Origin: CALJIC01 sp039805565
GTDB taxonomy: Bacteria > Chloroflexota > Chloroflexia > Chloroflexales > Roseiflexaceae
NCBI GenBank assembly: GCA_039805565.1
Contig: JBDLTZ010000242.1
Location: 1 to 9,949, forward strand
Reading direction: 5' to 3'
Length of the DNA: 9,949 nucleotides
Shown piece after piece: positions 6,220 to 9,949 of the stretch. Position numbers and translations under genes: made by a program. Every line of letters starts with the position of its first letter. Within the stretch, counting starts at the first letter, position 1. A model generated the notes under the pieces. That model was given only the letters and a program-made list of their open reading frames with translations, was not told the DNA's origin and made no database searches.

Positions 6220-9200
6220 GCGTTCGCTGGCAGCACATCCGCGTGATGGCCGCCGAGGTGCGGCAGGCGTACGTCGAGCGAGCTGTTCCGCTATCCCTGA
6301 TGCCGCTGGACCTGGGTGAGCTTGCCGAGACCCTCTACGAGCTCACGGTCGTACCCACTGCGACGCTCAGCGACGGCGTGCACGGCACGGTCGAACCGGA
6401 GTTGCAGGTCATCCGCGTCCGGCGCGACCTCCCGCCGGCGCGCCAGCGCTTCATCATCGCCCACGAGCTCGGCCACATCGCGCTCGAGGGGCTGCACAGC
6501 GAGGGCTTCCTCGACACCGACGCGACCCTCGACGAGCGCGCGGCCGGAACGAGCGCGAGCGACAGCGCCGTACAGAGCTACAACACGCGCGAGCGGCATG
6601 AGCAGGAGGCGAACCTCTTCGCGCTGGAGCTGCTCATCCCGGCCGATGAGCTTTGGCGTGCGGTGCAGCAGCCGGGGTGGCAGCTGACTGAGCTCGCGGC
6701 TCGTTTCGCGGTCTCGGCAGATGCCGTCCAGGCCCAACTCGTGAACGTCTGCTGCGTCGAGCCGCTTGCCGTAGCCGCCGAGCAGCACGCCGCCGGCGCC
6801 AACCTCCCGCCCGATCCCGAGCAGCAGGCGGCGGTCGATGCCCCGCTGCCGCTCTTGCTCGCCGCCGGCCCTGGCACCGGCAAGACCCGCAGCATCGTCG
6901 CAAAGTACCTCGATTTGGTTCGTCAGGGCGTCGACCCGGCGAGCATCCTGGCGCTGACCTTCTCGAACAAAGCGGCTGACGAGATGCGCGGCCGGATCGT
7001 GGCGGCGCTCAAGCGTGCGCGGCCGGCGCTGGCTGGGCGGGTCGACATCAGCACGTTCCACGCGTGGGGGCTGAACATCCTGCGCGCCTACGGGGCGCAT
7101 CTCGGCCTACCGCTCGACGTGCGGCTGCTCGACACCGGCGACCTGTACGTGTTGCTGCTCCGCAACCTCGCGGCGCTCGAGCTCGATCACTTCAAGGACA
7201 TCCGCAATCCGCCGCGCAACCTGCTGGCGATCATCAAAGCCATCAGCCGTATCAAGGACGAGCTGCGCACGCCGGAAGAATATGCTGTGCTGGCAGCGGC
7301 CGAGGCCGAGCGTATCGTGGCACTCGCGGAAGCGGAGAACCCTGGCGCGACGAAGAAGGCTCAGCAGGCGCGCGAGAAGGCTTCCCGTCAGGCGGCCGCG
7401 CTGCGCGAGCTGGCCGCCGTCTACCCGCGCTACGAGGCCGTGCTGCGCGAGAACGGGGTGCTCGACTACGGCGACCTGATCGTGCTGGCCTGTCACGCCC
7501 TGCGCGATGCGGGTGTTGCCGGTGCCCTGCGCGCGCAGTACCACTCCATCCTGGTCGACGAGTTCCAGGACATCAACTACGCCTCGGGCGAGCTGGTGCG
7601 GCTGCTGGATGGTGGCCGCGGGCGGGTGTGGGCGGTGGGTGACGCCTGGCAGAGCATCTACCGCTTCCGTGGCGCCTCGGCGGCGAACCTGGACCAGTTC
7701 GGGCAGCGCTTCCCCGGCGCGACTGTCGCGCACCTGACGCGCAACTACCGCTCGCTCCAGCCGATCCTCGATGCGGCGCAGGCGGTGATGGCCGACGACA
7801 GCCGCGCACCGGAGCGCCCGTTGCTCCAGGCACAGCGAGGAGCTGGCCGACAGCAGCACGTCGTCGAATGGGTAGCGCCGACCAAACGTGACGAGTACGC
7901 CGCCATCGCACACGACATCCTGCGGCGGGTGGGAAAGCGTGCGCGCATTCGGCCGGCGTGCGTTGGTGTTCTCACCCGTCCGCCCCTCACGGTGCACGCC
8001 GGCCAGGGCGTGCGACGAATCCCCCTCACGGCGCACGCCCGCCGGCGCTGGCGCTTCCGCGACCACGCCGTACTCTGCCGGAAGAATGACCACGCCGTGC
8101 AGCTCGCGGGCGTGCTCGAAGCGCACGGCATCCCGGTCGACAGCATCGGTGACGTCTTCGAAACGGCGGAGGTCAAGGACGCTTTGGCGATCTGCGCGCA
8201 GGTGCGGGCGACGAACAGCGCCGGGCTGCTGCGCGCGCTGACCATGGACGACCACCGGCTCGAACCGGCCGACCTGAACCGGCTGGTAAGCCTAGCGCGA
8301 CGGTCAAGCCAATCGCTGCCCCGTGCGGCTCGCGACCCGGAGATCGTGGTACAACTGAGCACGCCGGCACAGGACGCACTTGCACGACTGCACCAGACAC
8401 TCGCGGCGCTCGAGGGCTACGATGACGCGTGGCAGGTGCTGGTGGCCTACCTGTTCCAGTACAGCGGCGCGATGCGGGTCCGCCTCACCCGCGCCGGCCA
8501 GGATGACGGCGCAGCCCAGCGCGAGCTCGCCCACCTCGGCCGGCTGCTGATGACCGCCCGCAACTTCGTGCGGCAGGCGCCACCGACCGAGTGCGGCGCC
8601 GCTGACTTCATCGCGTACGTGCGGACGCTGCGCGCCGCCGACGCCACGTCGACACAGACGATCGCCGGGCGGCCCGACGTGGTGCGGGTGATGACCGTAC
8701 ACAGCGCCAAGGGGTTGGAGTTTCCGATCGTCTACATCCCGCATCTCCAGGAGGGCCAATTCCCGGTGAAAGGCAGTCGGCAGGGGGTGCCACAGCCCGA
8801 GGCACTGGTGCGCGGTGGAACCGAGAGCGAGAGCCAGGAAGAGCGCTATCTGCTCTACGTCGCACTGACTCGCGCCCGCGACCGGCTGGTGCTGACGCGC
8901 TCGCTGGATGGCGGCAAGAAGTCGAATGGGGAGCCCAAGGAGGCGGTTCGCTGCCAGTTCCTCCCTGGGGGTCCAGGTGGAGCGGATGCGCCGTGGCCGC
9001 TCCGTGTCGTCCCGGCGGCTGACACGTGCCCGACGCCCGCGCTGGAGTTGCGCCTCCGTATCAACCCACGGCCGCGCATGCCGCTGCCTGCCTCCAGCAT
9101 CGACCTGGAGGGGTGCCGGCGGCGCTTCCTGTACCAGTACGTCTACCAGCTCTACGACGACCAGTCGCCCTATCTGCGGATGCACCAGGCCATCCGCGAG

Positions 9201-9773
9201 TCGGTCAAGCTGCTGCTGGAGGGGGCGGCGCGTTGCGAGATATTATCTCAGGAGTATGAGGTGCGGACGCTTCTTGTTGGGCAGCTCGAGCGGTATGAGC
9301 TTATAGACGTTTTGTACGCGGACGACTACGCGGCCGAGGCGTGGCGCCACGTCCATGGGGTGTGGGAGAACTTGCGAGGCGGCCGGCTCGCGCCGGAAGA
9401 TATCAACCGGCGCGTCGTGGTCGAGCGGCCGGCTGGAGCGATTGAGGTGCGGGTGGATCGCGTGGAGCAGGCCGGCGGACGGGAGCGCTGGGTGTGGACG
9501 CGCTCGGGGCAGCCGGGTGGCGACGACCACCTCCGCGAGCGGGTGATGCTCTACGCCCTGGCGCAGCAGACTGAGGGCAAGCGCGACGCCGACGTGGCTA
9601 TCCACTACACGACGAGCGGCGAGCTGCGGCCGGCGCTACCCAGTCCGACGGTGCTCGGCAACCACACCGCCAAGATCGACGCGCTCCTGGAGCACATGGC
9701 CGCAGGGCGCTGGGAGCCGAGCTTCGGCCCGCACTGCGACACCTGCCCGTTCAATCTGATCTGCCCGGTATAA
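6216..9773 (+). CDS. ImmA/IrrE metalloprotease fused to UvrD/Rep-type helicase and degenerate AddB/Cas4-like nuclease, 1185 residues
   Basis: Three modules sit in one frame. (1) Residues about 10-185: ImmA/IrrE-type zinc protease with HELGH at 83-87 and ERHEQEANLFALELLIP (likely third ligand Glu131). (2) Residues about 195-895: SF1A helicase with every motif present: AAGPGTGKT 216-224, TFSNKAADEM 248-257, LVDEFQDIN 446-454, GDAWQSIYRFRGA 475-487, LTRNYRS 507-513, MTVHSAKGLEFPIVY 826-840, YVALTRARDR 881-890. An odd basic insert (about 575-612) is repeat-coded. (3) Residues about 955-1185: PD-(D/E)xK fold of AddB/Cas4 type with four cysteines (967, 1174, 1177, 1183) for an iron-sulfur cluster, but D/E-x-K replaced by W-T-R (1094-1096). 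Expected to be an ATP-driven 3'-5' DNA translocase able to cleave the neighbouring XRE protein. It overlaps that gene by ATGA; SD-bearing downstream gene begins 13 nt on. Confidence 0.92.
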   Translation: MSVRWQHIRVMAAEVRQAYVERAVPLSLMPLDLGELAETLYELTVVPTATLSDGVHGTVEPELQVIRVRRDLPPARQRFIIAHELGHIALEGLHSEGFLDTDATLDERAAGTSASDSAVQSYNTRERHEQEANLFALELLIPADELWRAVQQPGWQLTELAARFAVSADAVQAQLVNVCCVEPLAVAAEQHAAGANLPPDPEQQAAVDAPLPLLLAAGPGTGKTRSIVAKYLDLVRQGVDPASILALTFSNKAADEMRGRIVAALKRARPALAGRVDISTFHAWGLNILRAYGAHLGLPLDVRLLDTGDLYVLLLRNLAALELDHFKDIRNPPRNLLAIIKAISRIKDELRTPEEYAVLAAAEAERIVALAEAENPGATKKAQQAREKASRQAAALRELAAVYPRYEAVLRENGVLDYGDLIVLACHALRDAGVAGALRAQYHSILVDEFQDINYASGELVRLLDGGRGRVWAVGDAWQSIYRFRGASAANLDQFGQRFPGATVAHLTRNYRSLQPILDAAQAVMADDSRAPERPLLQAQRGAGRQQHVVEWVAPTKRDEYAAIAHDILRRVGKRARIRPACVGVLTRPPLTVHAGQGVRRIPLTAHARRRWRFRDHAVLCRKNDHAVQLAGVLEAHGIPVDSIGDVFETAEVKDALAICAQVRATNSAGLLRALTMDDHRLEPADLNRLVSLARRSSQSLPRAARDPEIVVQLSTPAQDALARLHQTLAALEGYDDAWQVLVAYLFQYSGAMRVRLTRAGQDDGAAQRELAHLGRLLMTARNFVRQAPPTECGAADFIAYVRTLRAADATSTQTIAGRPDVVRVMTVHSAKGLEFPIVYIPHLQEGQFPVKGSRQGVPQPEALVRGGTESESQEERYLLYVALTRARDRLVLTRSLDGGKKSNGEPKEAVRCQFLPGGPGGADAPWPLRVVPAADTCPTPALELRLRINPRPRMPLPASSIDLEGCRRRFLYQYVYQLYDDQSPYLRMHQAIRESVKLLLEGAARCEILSQEYEVRTLLVGQLERYELIDVLYADDYAAEAWRHVHGVWENLRGGRLAPEDINRRVVVERPAGAIEVRVDRVEQAGGRERWVWTRSGQPGGDDHLRERVMLYALAQQTEGKRDADVAIHYTTSGELRPALPSPTVLGNHTAKIDALLEHMAAGRWEPSFGPHCDTCPFNLICPV
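7955..8039 (+). repeat. Palindromic/direct repeat cluster embedded in the helicase frame
   Basis: CCCCTCACGG(T/C)GCACGCC occurs at 7983-8000 and 8022-8039 (17 of 18 identical, 39 nt = 13 codons apart). GGCGTGC at 7955 and 8007 alternates with its reverse complement GCACGCC at 7994 and 8033. The segment encodes a basic stretch (PLTVHA and PLTAHA repeats) at a place where UvrD-type helicases normally have a short link between ILRR and the 'FRDHAVLCR' strand. Confidence 0.75.
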
Positions 9774-9785
9774 GGAGGGAGTCCA

Positions 9786-9917
9786 ATGCTCCAGGGACTG
9801 TTCGGCAACGCGTCCGAGGTCGATATCAAAGCCCGCCTGCGCGGGCTCTATCGTAGCTCGGGTCGCATTCGGCAACAGCATCCTGAAGGCGGCGGCTTCC
9901 TGCAGCCTCTATTGTGA
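9786..9917 (+). pseudogene. Start of a bacterial PH-domain (bPH/YvbH-like) gene, apparently broken
   Basis: A textbook site AAGGAGG, 7 nt before ATG 9786, starts MLQGLFGNASEVDIK. That is the characteristic opening of short bacterial PH-domain proteins (typical beginning GL-x-GLLGNASEVD). Normal family members continue for about 120 residues with a strand-rich domain; here the frame runs into ARLRGLYRSSGRIRQQ and stops with TGA at 9915-9917 after 43 residues. The switch coincides with a 7-bp hairpin AGCCCGC-ctgc-GCGGGCT at 9830-9847. Another frame (reading IVARVAFGNSILKAAAS from about 9850) stays open to the right edge. This suggests insertion, deletion or recombination at the hairpin. Fourth gene of the operon by spacing, function uncertain. 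Confidence 0.45.
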
Positions 9918-9949
9918 GGTTTACGGAGGCGATCCAGGACCCGCAGCAC

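Noticed and set aside
7983..8039. CRISPR-like repeat-spacer pattern
   Set aside because: Only two copies, embedded in a continuous helicase frame; no leader or cas genes.

Overview
The window is high-GC bacterial DNA. The beginning of an rpoB gene on the minus strand reads like a Chloroflexota beta subunit, and the sequence style and GC-rich codon use would suit a Thermomicrobia relative such as Sphaerobacter or Nitrolancea. That placement is inferred from reading the protein by eye, not from a search.

Layout. Positions 1-2190 hold the N-terminal 730 codons of rpoB (minus, running off the left edge). An unusually long leader (about 2191-2507) carries a consensus sigma-70 promoter, an intrinsic-terminator-like hairpin with a T-tract, a second hairpin and a possible 39-residue leader peptide. 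A tRNA-Arg(TCT) gene with encoded CCA (2643-2718) diverges from rpoB and has its own promoter. From 2719 to about 3410 lies a junkyard typical of a tRNA-associated integration site: repeats like those at insertion-sequence ends, a terminator-like hairpin, a frameshifted and truncated integrase-like N-terminus, and further inverted repeats. Next come minus-strand accessory genes: an unrecognised acidic protein of lower GC (3412-4140), a DUF4258-like small protein (4438-4776) and, overlapping its stop by ATGA, a possible 51-residue protein (4286-4441).

The right half is a tight plus-strand operon: a small sigma-70-like factor (4965-5615), an XRE-type helix-turn-helix protein (5617-6219, 1 nt after the sigma gene) and a 1185-residue fusion protein (6216-9773, ATGA overlap). 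The fusion joins an ImmA/IrrE metalloprotease domain (HELGH) to a complete UvrD/Rep-type SF1 helicase and a C-terminal AddB/Cas4-like domain. That last domain keeps the four iron-sulfur cysteines but seems to have lost the nuclease D/E-x-K. A further start with a strong Shine-Dalgarno site (9786) looks like the beginning of a bacterial PH-domain protein that derails after about 15 residues.

Reading the operon together: ImmA/IrrE proteases normally cleave XRE repressors (ImmA-ImmR, IrrE-DdrO). Here the protease is tethered to a DNA translocase and made with an XRE partner and a private sigma factor. The promoter has overlapping GGTGC/GCACC palindromes at the expected transcription start. The simplest model is a DNA-damage or invading-DNA sensor: the helicase meets abnormal DNA, the protease cuts the XRE protein, and the operon (and perhaps sigma-dependent targets) is derepressed. 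This circuit is inference; the domains, overlaps and palindromes are seen directly.
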